A stretch of DNA of 64,000 nt from Citrus sinensis (Eukaryota > Streptophyta > Magnoliopsida > Sapindales > Rutaceae), in NCBI RefSeq assembly GCF_022201045.2, contig NC_068558.1, positions 35,669,501-35,733,500 on the forward strand, in the 5' to 3' direction. Shown here in pieces: positions 35,182 through 48,500 of the stretch; the stretch's first letter is position 1, and each line of letters begins with the position of its first letter. The notes beneath the pieces are model-generated. The model did no database searches and had not been told where the DNA came from. It saw nothing but the letters and a program-made list of their open reading frames with translations. The position numbers and the translations under genes are program-made.

Positions 35182-37263
35182 TCAATGGAATTGTGTGATG
35201 GCTTTCTCAAATTTAGGTGAAGTGGTCTTGATGGGTGCCCAAATGTCAGCACCATTGCTCCGAGCAACTCCAGCAGTACAGGAAATTGGAACGAGACATA
35301 AACCTCGGTTTCTCAGGCTATACTGCTCTAATTCCTGAAAAGATGATACACCCCAGTTTCAGTCAATGTGCGTTAGTTAAATCAATGATGCTTTCTTTCC
35401 GAAGTAAGAATATAGACTGATTTTTGGAACCAACTAATATCAAATTAAACATTTTATACTAAGGTGTTCTCAATCATGGCATTATAGGGACCCAAAATGT
35501 GTTGTGATTGATAGGGACTAGAATGCATTATGAAAAGGATCACCCAGATATAGCTTTACAGAAAAAGACTCTAAACTTAACCCTTTTTCTTTTACAGTCT
35601 CAATTATCATGAGTATTATCCACTTAATAATATTATCTGGGTCCAGCTCATGCTCACCTGCACCTTAGCTGCTGGCATGCTTTGGAGGTATGGAGCACTC
35701 AACACCTGAAACCATTCCAAGAAAACAAAATAATTGAGAACAAAGTCAAAATTCTCTCCAAAGCACTCAAAAGACGTACAATAGATATGGCACATGCATA
35801 TTGTCCTCACACCAAGAGCATCTTGTTCTTTTTTCTTCTGTTTTGTATTTTTATACTCGTCCATTTTCTCTCTTCTTTCCAGAAAGAAAAGAAAAACAGA
35901 AACAAAAATTCTTAGGACACAGATTGTTGACTGGATGCAAATTCCGTGTCCTAAAACTAAAACACACGCACATGCAAATGCACACGGCACATCAACATTC
36001 AAATTATCAGTTCTAATCTCTAGAGAAATGTCCATTGAGCTCTGCCAATTAACTGGGTAGGCTACCGAAATAATCCAGCTACAGCAAGAAGGAAAATTGC
36101 CACACCTTCACTTGTTCATGTAGAAATTGTATGTACTCCATCGCCTCCCAAAGGACAGATGCAGTATCCGTCTGCAACAAATAATATAATATGAAGAAAA
36201 ATTGAATTTTGAATCTACATCTACAATTCACAACTCTGAAGATTGAAAGCTGTAAAGGATGAGGTATAAGTGAAAAATAGATAATGAAGCTAAAACTCGA
36301 AAAGACATCAGCAAAGAGATCAATGAAGGTTTCTGTAGGGATAAATTTCCCACCTTCAATCACCACTGGAACATCATTTGTAATATACTAGCGCTATTTT
36401 CCACTTTTAATGGAAAGATTTAATCTCAATATTTACCTTTCCATATGGTGAAACAAGCTGTTGCAGAGCAATGATTCGTTCACCAAGCTTCTCTTTCCTC
36501 TCCTATGCCCAAGAAGTAAATTAAACAATTATCAAGAGCAACATATTTTTCACGTTGTACAAAGAGAAACCCCAAGCAACAAGTTACTGCAGCAAAGAAT
36601 CTAAGACCAAGACATAGAAGAACCGTTTCTTTGTGCTCAGCAAACCACAAACAAGGGTCAAATCTGGGTTCTATTTTAACCAACCATAAGTTCAAAAGCC
36701 AAAGTTTACATCAAATATTTAAAATCGTTTGAAGCAGTTTCATTTTTTTTTTTTAAATACTGTTATGAGCTCTGAGATTAACAGTTTTTTTTAACTTGCA
36801 AGAAAAAGATTCAGTGTCGATGATGAATTGTTATAGAACTATAAAGTAAACTAGCCTTTATTGCATACATTCATCTACTAAAATCAAATATAAGGACCAA
36901 AAGTATCAGAAGAAGGCACAATAAGATATCAACAGCCCCAGAGTGGAAAAAGCATGACTCCCAAGGACTAATCAGAATAAAAAAAAAAATGTTCCAGAAC
37001 CACAAAGATAACCAAGCATCACATGTAGCCAGATAATCAGCTGAGAATTTTACAGGCAACTTTTGGTGCACGTTAACCTTACTTTTTCCGTCAAAGGTGA
37101 AAAACATACTCCAAATGGAAAAATGAAAAAAAAAAAAAAAGACAGGACAAGAAGGTGAAGAAACCTTGGCGGAGATGGACAGATCAGCTTTGTGTCGCTT
37201 GGATGTAAGAGTAGGGAGACTGCCTTGGTCAACAGCACAAGGACTTCTTTTATTTTCCATCAT
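35182..37263 (-). CDS. Atypical bHLH transcription factor, bHLH153-like
   Basis: Five coding exons on the minus strand, all joined in phase 0: 37263-37165, 36502-36437, 36171-36106, 35705-35658 and 35334-35182, giving 143 aa. It starts [16 protein letters not shown]. The HLH reads [22 protein letters not shown] (exon 2) and then [22 protein letters not shown] (exon 3), followed by [16 protein letters not shown] and a C-terminal part with [14 protein letters not shown] and GADIWAPIK. Each exon edge has GT-AG sites. Wording and size match the small Arabidopsis bHLH153 type. The basic region lacks the usual His and Glu that contact the E-box (Ala stands at the Glu position), so it probably dimerises and modulates rather than binding classic E-boxes itself. 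Nuclear by family; specific role unknown. Confidence 0.9.
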
Positions 37264-37690
37264 CTTCGACACCTTTATACCTTATACTCCCTAACAAAAA
37301 AATTGCAAATGACTTACAATGCGTAGTAAAAGACGAAAACACAACAGGCAATCAAGAGTTACATGCCACTTATAGAAGTCCCACCAAAACAGCACGTAGT
37401 ATCCAAACAACCAAATCAAATTTAGCAATCATTTCTACCAGATAGTCATCAAGTAGGTTACAAGACAAGAATATCAACCAGACTGTTCAGTTAATAAACT
37501 CATCATAATATGTTCAGCACTGGTTCCTTATTCAAAGCTGATCAACTCCAAATTAATAGATATATTATTGTTGCTAGCTGAATAATAAAGGATTTTTCAT
37601 ACTAAATACAACCCTAAACTAAAATGATACAACATACTCAAAGATGATGTATTCTTACTATGAACTTGTATTTGAAAGAATAGGTGCCCC

Positions 37691-37846
37691 TTTTTTCCAG
37701 TCAAAAAACAAGAAAGCACAAAAACGTGTTATAACAAAAACTGAAAAGAGTCATCAACATCTTATTCCTTTTTTCCAGTCAAAAAACAAGAAAGCACAAA
37801 AACATGTTATAACAAAAACTGAAAAGAGTCATCAACATCTTATTAC
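37691..37846. repeat. 78-bp tandem duplication in bHLH intron 1
   Basis: Units 37691-37768 and 37769-37846 start ttttttccagtcaaaaaaca and differ at about two positions. The unit contains an acceptor-like ttttttccag. Confidence 0.95.
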
Positions 37847-39404
37847 AGCTAAAACCAAAATAAACTTTTACTATAGAATTTGTATGGGGAAGAAACTTAG
37901 GCTAATCAATATTAAGCAAGACAAAATGAAGAAGCATGATTAACTGATTAAGAGTCCATCTATGAAGCTTTTCATTAAAAGGGAAATAATAATACAACTA
38001 CTCAATGGAAGTCCATGAAAGATGTGTATCCCTTTGAGTGGTTGGTTCACCCCTTACCTCCAACGAGGTAGGTCCCAGTCAAGACTTCAGATACCAATAC
38101 CGCTGATCACGGGGATGAAGCTTCTGCCTAGAGATCAGCAGCAGTACGAGCCCGTGTGATGATACCCAAAATAATGTAAAATCACAGTTGACCATCCAAT
38201 GAGGTTAATTTGATTAAACAATCATCTAAGGTGAAACAAAACACCATTATCATTATAGATTAAAATAATCAAACATTTTATAGCCATACAAGACATCTTT
38301 CAAATAAATATCATAATATTGCTAATATTTGCATAAATAAAACAAACATTCACTGTTTTGGTCAGAAATGAAACGCAAAACACAATACAAAATACACATT
38401 TGCATAATTAAGAAACAATATCACTATACTGAACTAATTCTGATCGCACAAATAGACAAGATTTTCCATCTTTCAGTGAAAGTCACGTTCACCTACTTAA
38501 TATTAAAAACAAGTGATGTATTGGGTTCGTATGTCTACACAATCTAGACCCTCCAATGAATTTAAAAACGGCTAACTATTCATTACTTTATTAATCGACT
38601 AAAGCACAAACACCAAATATATAAATGAACTTAGGACTATAATGGTGTCTTTTTGTGTGTTTGATGGGGGAACAAACCCAGATAAAAGAAATGATTTTTG
38701 TGGGTCCCTAGTGAAAATCAATATTTAGGATGCATGAATGAATCATAAATTAATTTGCGTGTTTGATCTTCCAATTAACTATTATTTAATATCAAGGAAT
38801 ATCATCTTAATCTAATATCAATCAAGGAATATAATTAACCAACATAAACACAATTAAATAAATAGTAACCAAGAAATTATGATAACTACCATGCAGTTAA
38901 CACACATAGCAAAGGCATACTCAAACAATAATAAAGAGGAAATCAAGCAGCAAATTGAACAAAATTTCCGTAAATTGAGGAAACTAAGTGAAGCAGAGTT
39001 GTTTAAAAAGTAAGAAGAAGAAACAAGCAAAATTTAGAACTCACCAAGAGTATAGAGTCAGCATTGCCAAGAGAGCTCACAATAAAAATCTGAGCTTTAT
39101 ACGCTAAAAACAATCACAGCCCAGTTCAAGTATCACTCAAATTTCCACCGAAGGGTTTAGTGAAAGCCAAAATAAATGGCTTTGTTCCAAGGTTTTTCAA
39201 AAAAAACAACGAACCCAAAAGTCCGTCTTCGGAAACAAAAAAACGGTTTCCCTTTCAAGAAAATGGAACTTTCTGCTTAAATTTGTCAGTTTTTGCGTCT
39301 CAAAAAGTTGAAAACTTTACGACAAAATTAAACCCTTTAATCAAAACTTCAAAAGAGTTCACTAAAATCACCGAAACCCAGTTGAAATTTGAGCATCAAA
39401 AGGG

Positions 39405-39422
39405 TTAAAAAAGAGAAGCCAT
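39405..39422 (-). other. Short uORF in the bHLH leader
   Basis: ATG GCT TCT CTT TTT TAA encodes MASLF. It is upstream of the main start and in the leader if transcription begins near 39485. Confidence 0.45.
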
Positions 39423-39512
39423 AAATGGGTTGTCAAGTTGCAGAAAGGGGAGAAGAGAAGGGAGTGCGAAAAGTTGAGGAGAAAGAGGAATAAATGAGTT
39501 GTGTGAAAGTGT

Positions 39513-39520
39513 TTTTATAA
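39513..39520 (-). promoter_or_regulatory. TATA box of the bHLH gene
   Basis: Minus-strand TTATAAAA, followed about 30 bases later by a CT-rich leader typical of a plant transcription start near 39485. Confidence 0.55.
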
Positions 39521-42500
39521 GGTTTTAAAAACAATAAAATATTTTCTGAAAACATAGTTTTGTTACACAAAAAATGTTTTTTTTTCTTTAAATAATTTTG
39601 ACAGCTAATATCCAACCATGCAAAAATGAAAGAGCCAAGAAGTGAGAGGACTGAAGAAGCAGTTAGTTCTACGATAGATGACGTCATTGTTGCCACTATT
39701 TTTGAATGTGACATCCTTTTGATTGTGCAGGACTTATATTAATGAGGCAGTAACTATTTCTACTTTAAAAATGATTTTAAACGTTTTAATTTTAATAAAA
39801 ATTTTATTATAAAAAATTCATTCTATGAATTATTATTAAGAATAATTTATTATAAATTAATATTATATAATTATTTTAAATACTCATATATTACACACGT
39901 TATTTGATAAATAATTCTCATACTTTAAATATTAAAATTTTTATATCAAACATCTTAATCAATATTTAGATGAATAACCTGAAAATTAATATTTTGGAAT
40001 ATTTTGAATATAAAGTATTGTGATGCTTTTTATTTTTTAAAAAATAAAATAAAACCAAACCATTGTAAAACAATTTTTTTCTCCTTCTTTTCTTTTTTTG
40101 GTAGTATCTATAGAGTTTCTTTTTATTATTATGTTCTCATTACAAGTTATTTTAGATGCAAAATCTAATATTGGACATAAATAAAAAAATTTAATATTTA
40201 AAATTATGTTAATAATTTTTTTTACAACTTGTTCAATTATATTATTTGAAGCATGTATTAGATGTTTTAAAATTGAGAGTGTTGAATCGTTTTATTGGTG
40301 TTTTAAGTAAATAAAATTTATTAATTTAAATAATTTAAGTAAGGAATTTTTTTAAAAATTTTAAAGAGTATGTAAAGTAAAATTTTTTTTTTCAAATTAC
40401 TGTATGAGTGTACAAAATAATGGAATGATCCAAGTAAATTTTAGAAGATAAATAAATCCACCCTATTAACATTGGAATTTTTTATTTTTGGACTGCCTAT
40501 TAATATTAAAATTGAAATTGAAAACTTGAACTCTTTTCTTTCATTCCTCGATCCTTCATTTGTGGCTTGGCTTGTGCTGTGCTTTTAATAATTTATAATT
40601 GTGGACGTATTTATGTTATAACGATTGTTACTTACAATGCCTAAGGACTAAAGCATCTCTTGTTCTCTTACTTATGTCAAGAGCGCTATTGATATTTGAA
40701 AAAATAAATTGAAAAAAAAATAATGGAACACTTGTTTTAACAAGTGTCGACCCATTAATTGCACTTAAATATTAATCATTTATTTTCTAGTTTATATATT
40801 AAATTTTGGCCAAACAAAATTGATTTGATGAGAAAAAAACATTATACTAGTTATATTACTATTCTTAATTATTATTCAAATTTTCCTTCTTAGTCATTTG
40901 TGAATTATATCATTCACATGATAGGATCTCAATTAATGATAAACTAAACAACATGATGTTATTTATGTCAATAAAAATGAAAATTTTAGGATACTACTTA
41001 CGCATGGGAGGGTTATTTGACTTAATAGACTTAAATTACTCGGTACGTACAAAGTGGTAAAACTTAGTATACACAAATTACTATAGAGTCAATATGGACA
41101 TTTAATTTTATCCGCCTATTTACTACTGTTCCAACATTCTCATAAAATTAATGCGATATCTTCATGTACTATATTGGTATTCTCATTATTACAAGGGAGG
41201 GTTTAAGTGTTTGCCTTATTACAAATGTCGAAATTTGCATTGAGGTATCTTAGAAATTTCATACTTAGTGCCTGTTTGGTATGGCTTATTTAAGAGCTAT
41301 AAGTGCTTATTTAATCGTATAAGCACTTTTTTAAATTTTTTATGGTGTTTGGTTATTTTTTTAGTAGAGTTTTTTTAACTTAAATAAGCTAATTTACCTC
41401 TACTAGCAAAAGCCCAAAATTTGAGCTTTTGGGAGTAGAGGTTATAGAGCTTTTCTAAAAATAGATAATATAAAAAATATCACACAGTTTAATAGTTCAA
41501 AAGTGCTTTTTTTATTGACAACCAAACACCCAATGACTTTTTGTCCAAAAACTCTATTGGTATAAGCTCTACTGTTAGAAGCTCTATTTAATAAGTTGTA
41601 CTAAACGGAGCCTTAATCACTTAGTGTCGAAGGGTATTTAAAATTAATAAAAAAAAAAGTACTTATTGTAGAAAGAGTGAAGAAAAAATTATCAGAAGGA
41701 ATTTTTTGTTTTTTAAATTTGTGTCATCATTTATTACAGAAATGACTTTGAGTCTAAAAGTCAAAAATAGTGGGTCGATTACTCAAAGATTCAATTATTG
41801 TATCAATTTGGTATTGATTAGTGTCATCGTATGACTTGTTAAAAAAATTTACATTTTATATAATATTATGAATTTAAAATTCAATACATTTAGTCTAAAT
41901 GTAACATGTATTTCTAACATAAAATCGACGCAATACCATTAATAACATACCATAGTAGAGCGGCCTTACATTTTGGTATAGGTGTGATAATTGATTAAGG
42001 ACATTTTCTATTAATAGATCTCTCGCCAAAAATCTTTTTAACTTTTTCTAATTTATATTCTTCAAAATTATATAAATTTGTCCACATCAATCAATCCATG
42101 GAAAACATTATCTTGAAAACAAAGGGAAAGGGAAAAGAAAAACAAGCAGAAATTCAAAATTATTTTGTAATAATTATTAATATGTCGTTGAATTTTTGCA
42201 TATAAAAGGGAAAAAGCATACGGCACCAAAAATTTGGGGTCCTAAGCTATATTTATCTAGCCCTAGCTGACTAGCTCCCACTCCCCAGAAAGAAGTAAAA
42301 TCATATAGGCCAAGGCACATAGCCGATTATAATTTATTTTGGCTTCATGCAATAAAAAAAAAAAAAAAAAAAATCTAACAAAAGTTTTCAAGGCATCTGG
42401 CTCACAAGATACACAGTCACGTGATCATTTAGATTCTTTTAATTTCTCGTCTCTGAAGTTTTACTATTATAGATTTCAAATTTTCGTAACAAAATTTCGA

Positions 42501-42954
42501 AGAAAAAAATTTGTTATAAATTATTTCAAAGGGTGCGAAAAATGGAAGTGGACCAGTTCATCGACCATTCAAAAAAATATTTTGAAAATTTAACAAACTC
42601 ATGCCCAGTTTAATTTCTTGTCTCCTCTAAGCTAAATTATCGGCGGTTTTGTCAAATTTGTCCAGCAAAATTATCTCCGCAGAATCAAATTCATTTTTTA
42701 TATATTCTTTTATAATCTTTTAATTTTTCATATGCTGTTACACTAAATAATAAAATTGAATATCCAAAGCCGCCAGCTCGGATCGTATGGCCCTATTTAT
42801 TTGTTTATTTATTTTTTTTAATGATCGGAGCTCGTGATCATATTATTGCTTCCGCCAACAACATATGAATCGTCAAAAACAAAAAAAAAAATGGATTTAT
42901 TATATATTAAAAATAAAGAAAATGTATATATAAAAATGGAGTTTTGTGTTGTTT
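39521..42954. other. Gene-free AT-rich region
   Basis: No supported gene. Contains the MITE at 41268-41612 and an A-tract near 42353. Confidence 0.6.
41268..41612. mobile_element. Tourist-like (PIF/Harbinger) MITE
   Basis: 345 bp bounded by TTA duplications (41265-41267 and 41613-41615). The ends GTGCCTGTTTGGTATGGCTT and reversed GGCTCCGTTTAGTACAACTT are imperfect inverted repeats in the GGGCCTGTTTGG style of Tourist elements. No coding sequence. Confidence 0.7.
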
Positions 42955-43310
42955 TTATTTTTTGGCGGGAAATCGCTGTCAGAGCGGTTTCTCCAGCTCG
43001 GGTCAGAGCTTCTCCGACAGTGGGCCCCAGCATGTCCCGCGCCCGGCTTGACCCATAACGTCCTCGTCTCTCAAAAGTTAAAGCAGGCGCAAAGATAAAG
43101 CGTCCACTGCGTCAGAAATTACACGTGTTGGCTAATGAACCGTACGTATACCGTACGCTCTCACGTAAAGCGTAAATGCGAACATAAAAGACGAGATTGA
43201 GGCGTGGGACCCACAGAGAACGGAGAGCCGTGCGCACAAAAGTCCACGAGGGAAAGCGAGAGGGGTTTAGAAGTCGTACTGAGGACCCCACACGGTTTTG
43301 ATATTTGTCA
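42955..43310. promoter_or_regulatory. Orphan CpG-rich promoter-like patch
   Basis: GC- and CpG-rich against a strongly AT-rich background. It contains a G-box/ABRE core (acacgtgt near 43122), TGGGCC-type TCP/site II words (near 43021) and ccgtacgtataccgtacg palindromic sequence. No convincing exon adjoins it on either strand, so its gene, if any, is unknown. Confidence 0.4.
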
Positions 43311-43770
43311 GTTGCTTATACGGATTGTCTCTTTTTCTTTTTCTTTTTTTTAATAAATATAATAAAAACAATAATCGGTAAATTTTATTTTATTTTTTTT
43401 AATAGTGGATTCGGTGATTAGGTCTACTCATAATATATAATTATAACAATAATCAGTATATTTTATTTTATTTTCTTTTCTTTTTTTAATTGTGGATTAG
43501 TTCTACTCCTCGTCTCAGATGAAGTTCAATTATACAGTACAATTAACAATTCAATTATCTAAAAGCAAAGAAAATTATTTATTTAATTGACTACAAGCAT
43601 GCGGCATACATGCCTGCTTGCTTTTTGCTTCGTACAAATTATATTTAAGAGCCCTTGAAATCGTTGATGGTTCCCTTTGAAATTTAGATGGAGAGTTCTA
43701 ACAATTTTTGGATAAGATTTCGTTTAGATGTTCTAAATTAACGTTGGAATCAATGTTTTATGACAACCAA

Positions 43771-44921
43771 GGGCGGATCCAAGATTTAATATTACCCCGG
43801 GCTAAATTTTAAAATTTATATTTTGAAGCGTACATAAAAATTTATAAGTAGAAATAAGTATATTAAATAAGGAGGAATACCAAGAACTTTATCTCTCCAA
43901 ATATGTACTATAAACAAAAATAATTATAAAAAAAGAGTAGAAAACAAAAAACAACTCAAATATGAAATTATTTTTTAATTATAGAATTTGACATTGCAAC
44001 CTATAATAACTTGTAATTATATAAGGATTAAAAAATCAATTAAGAAATTTAAATTAACATAGATCAATACATGTAATTACAATCAATTAAAAATTACAAG
44101 TAAAACTTTTATGCATGAAGTGAAGTACTAAATTACCCGACTTAATAAATTAAATAATTAAAATTTATTTATCCTTTTAAATTGTAAAAGTATTTTTAAT
44201 CAAAAGTTTCAATAATAAACTAAACTCAATTCAGCAAAAAGATATTTGGGTGCAGTTGTTTCTTTGTCAGATGCTCTATCTCTCTTTAAAGAATTAGAAG
44301 TTGATGATTCTTCTATTAAAAGCTCTTAAAATACTCAAATTTTATTTTCTAACTTGTCATCTTAGTTAATATAACTAATAAATAAAATCTGAAAATTCAC
44401 ATTAAAATTTTATGAAAATATTGATAATTGTTACTATATGTTATTTCTGTAAGTACTTTTAAGTCTAGTGATGATGTTATATTACATTGACATATATATT
44501 TTTTAATTAGAAGCTTTTTAAAATAAATTAAAGCAATAATAAAATTTTAACACCCTAATGTTTTCAATCTATTCAATAAATATATAATTTAATCATTTTA
44601 TAAAATAAGTCACTAATTTCAATTGAAAATAATATAATTGACTTAGGGACACATTTATAAATAAAATAAAAACTCTATTATTATATAAAATTAATGAAAA
44701 CATATGGGTAATTGAGTTAGGGACATATTTAAATATAAAATGAAAACTCTATTGTTATACTAAATTGATGAAAATGTAAGGGTAGTTGAGTTAGGGATAT
44801 ATATGAAACTAAAATGAAAACTCTATTGTTTTATTAAATTATTAAAAAAGTAAGGGGTGTAAATGATTTTTTCTAAACTAGACCGGGCTACAGCCCGGTC
44901 TAGCCCACGTGCAGGTCCGCC
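43771..44921. mobile_element. Possible non-autonomous DNA transposon
   Basis: Starts GGGCGGATCCAAGATTT and ends with reversed GGCGGACCTGCACGTGG. The end style is common to plant hAT-type repeats, but the inverted match is short and no target duplication is clear. A hairpin GACCGGGCT/AGCCCGGTC lies near its right end. Confidence 0.45.
44638..44859. repeat. Three 74-bp tandem repeats
   Basis: Units begin ttga(c/g)ttagggacatattt at 44638, 44712 and 44786, each containing aaaactctattnttat. Diverged from one another. Confidence 0.85.
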
Positions 44922-45555
44922 AATATAATTTTATTAATGGCATGTTTATGAATCTTATTTTATCGTATTGTATATAAGATAATGAAGTGCTTTGAATTTC
45001 AAGATCAGTAACTTCTATGGCTTTCGTATAAAAATTACAATGTTATAAAATGAAAAAAAAAGTAGCGTGTGGGAAACATAAGCTTATGAAATTTATATTA
45101 TAAAAAAAAAAGTTTTTACTGTTTTAGACTTATGCATACATAAAAGAGCATGAGTGGGAGTCAAGTTCGAATTAAATTTTTAGTCCATATTTTTCTCAAG
45201 ATTTAAATTTAGGTGATCAATTGAAAAAATTGCTTGAAAATTATTCGGTCATGCTCATGAGAGTTTAAAATTTGAAACTCCACTTTTCACGATTATGAAC
45301 TTAATGTTGAGTTAGACTTTACTCAAATCTTTATAATTTTTTTATCATACATGCATGTATAGTAATATATAGTTAAGATTTAATTAGTCTTATATTTTTC
45401 TCCAATAACTACCTATTATATCTTTCTAAAAAGTTAATAAAAAGTTCAATTCATCGCTAAATCCAAATCTATTTTTTTACATAATCGAATTTAGGCGGGT
45501 TAGTTTATATAAAGAAACTGAAAACCACTTATTCATACCCTATATGAACGCGGCC

Positions 45556-45577
<22 letters not shown>
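45556..45577. repeat. Run of 22 G
   Basis: Uninterrupted G homopolymer after gcggcc, in an AT-rich context. Confidence 0.95.
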
Positions 45578-45586
<9 letters not shown>

Positions 45587-48500
45587 TTTAGTTGTTGGTA
45601 AATAGAATGAATTTATATATTAGAAATTAATCTTTATAGATTGATTGATAGATTGATTCATTTCATATTCTATTTGCGCGAAACTAAACCGATCATTAAA
45701 TTTCAAATCCAACTTTATTGATTCACAAAAAGATAAATTAGAATGGATAGGATTCTTCTGATTTGAAAAATTAATAAATTGAATTAGATTCGGATTCTAA
45801 GTTAAAATTTGTCCATTATAGTAAACATATTTGAGTTCTAACAAAATCCCATTAATTTCATACTATATACAATCTTAGTTGGCTTCAACTTATAATCAAT
45901 TTAAAATGACTAATTCTATGTTTTTTAAAAGTGCCCATTGTAAAATGAACCAAAAACTAGCTCATTTTGTTGTAAACAGGATTATGAAGTAACTAATATT
46001 TACCACCTATCTAAGATTTGATTATTCAATTTCCAAAATAGCATGGGGGCCTATATACCTATATATAAAAATGGTCAATCTAGCTTGGGTTTTGATTCTG
46101 AAGTTTATGCTTTTGTTTATGTTTTTCACTTATATGAATTAGCTAAAAGAAATATTTTTCATTATCACCAAAAATATAACATTTTTTGCCTATTAATTGG
46201 CTGTGAGAAGAAACATTATTTCAACAATTCAAATTTGAGTCTGCCAACCTTTTGTTTCAAAAACAGCAGCAGAGTATTGCGTTGTTCAACAACCATTGTG
46301 CTTCGAGAAATTTATTTTAATTCCAGGCAAATAGTCAAGGAAAATTTAATGCCAAGTTGAAGACAAGAGATTATGACCTTGAAAGTTTCTACCGATCATG
46401 AGATAATTATATATCTTTTAATCATTTAGTTCGCATTGATTCACCTTAATCCCTTATTATTGATGAATTATGTAGGAACATATGAGCTTAGTTGGGTAAT
46501 TAGTCATTTTCTTGGACCCTTTTGCTAATGGATTCACGGGAATGAAGCCACCGCTAATTGTGCCAGAAAATTTGGTATCATTTATTAAAAGAAGTTGAAT
46601 GAAAAAGACACCAAATCTTGAAATTTTGCATGGCTTAAGATCCTTTGATAATGAAATTTAATTAAATATAAAACGTACGCTTAAAACACACTTAATTATT
46701 GTCGTCTTTCTCGTCTTGATATTTGATTAAAAGTCTTGATATTACTATGTGATGCCAACTGTAGGATTTGATATGTTGTATTGATAATAATTATATGAAA
46801 TAATTATGTATGTAGCTTAAACTAGGCGCATATGTGACTGGCTAAGAGAAATACAATATAAGATTAAAGAACTCAAAATAATCACCCGTACGTACCACCC
46901 AAAAAATAAACCTAATAAATACTCAACTTGGAAGACAAAATTTAGAACTAATCTTGTTTTAACAACTAAAACAATGATACTTCGGCTGGGATTTCAATAA
47001 TGTCAACAACATTTAGTAGAGTAGGAAGTTGTTTAATTTATGTTGTATAAGGATATTTTATTGATTTAAACTCATAGTTATTTATTTATTTATTTTACAA
47101 CAAACTATAACCAAACAAACGATGGAACTTTTTTCAAGAAGTTTGATATTGATCATTTGTGTTGAATGAAAATATAAATCATTTCATTATACAGCTCAAC
47201 ACGGTTTCTGAATAACGTAAGATGTTTCATGGGCAAGATCATTATTTTATGTGTCTTCTTTTGTCACATTCGTATTATTATTAATAAATTTCAACCAAAA
47301 CTTCAGAACTAGAACATTCAATGATTGCTACAAATATTTTCTACTTATAAGATATGAGGATGATTATTGACTACTTAGTAATCACCCAAAAAAAAAAATT
47401 GATATAATTTGCATAAAATCTCACAAAAATAGTAGAATGTTTCTTTTTGTTCTATTTTATTTAATTCAAATATCATTTTCTAAAAACTGAATATGCTAAA
47501 GGAAAGCTTGTTGCTCCTTATGTTCTTAAACAAGTTCAAAAACTAAAGAAATAAACTTGAAATAGTTTATAATTTAATAGATGCTCGTATGAGGTTTAAA
47601 AGTAAATTTAGGTCTCATTTGATATTAAGGTTAGACAATTGTTAAGCTTGTTTAAAATTGAGATTGGCAACTATAACTTGGAAAAATTACAGTACCAAAG
47701 TGTTTGGTAAATCCTATTTGCTGTGATTTGAAAGTTAAATTGGTTTAATTTTATACATGTCAGATAAAAATCTATTATATCTTTATTAATTTTATCAAAA
47801 TTATTATTTAAAAATTATATATACTACGTATAATTATAACTTATTTCAAAACAATTGTAACTTAAAAGTTACAGTACCTCAATACCAAGTAAGATCTTAT
47901 AAAATAGTACAAAATGCATGTGTGAATATATGGCAGCGAGCATTTTTGATATTATTATTTTAAGGACAAAACCATTGGAAATAAAAAGCTTACAATATTG
48001 TATTTTTCAACTTTAAGTCCAATTTGTCAATTTATTACGGTTCGTTAACTAAGTCAGTCGGTGAGTGAAAATATCTCCATGTGACATTTTGTAATCTAAA
48101 TTAACTTCCTATTGAATATTGATTTACTAATAAAACCATTGAATAGAGTCAAATCTTGTAATTTTGGTCATGGCAGATGCATTGGGATTTGGGGGTGACC
48201 AATTTTCACATATTTGAAAGAAAAAAATTCAAAAAACAAATTGTCACTATTTGCATATTTTAGCAAAAGTGGTTAAATAATGTCAAAAGATGATGTTGTC
48301 AACATCTACCTTTCTACTTTCTTTAAGATTAAAAAAAAAGGCTTCTTGAAGGTGCAATATCCTTATCAAGACACATGCTTTTTGGGTTTTGCTATGACAA
48401 TAACAAGCATAATTTGTTCTTTTCTTCTTTTCTAATGATGGCAATAAGATTCTTTTACTTCTAATTTAAGCTTTCACTTAAAAGAAAAAAAGTATATATG

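Larger units (their letters stand above)
37264..39490 (-). other. 5' UTR exon and long first intron of the bHLH gene
   Basis: A likely untranslated exon from about 39490 to 39045 ends CTCTTG|GTGAGTT. The probable acceptor is tttttttgttag at 37291, giving an intron of about 1.75 kb. The intron holds a 78-bp tandem duplication (37691-37846) and no gene. Confidence 0.6.

Noticed and set aside
35616..36060. Overlapping frames on both strands
   Set aside because: Intron 4/exon 4 region of the bHLH gene; only the short VLSAPYLQS exon is real.
46043..46360. 105-codon frame
   Set aside because: No domain, no splice context, AT-rich composition like random sequence.
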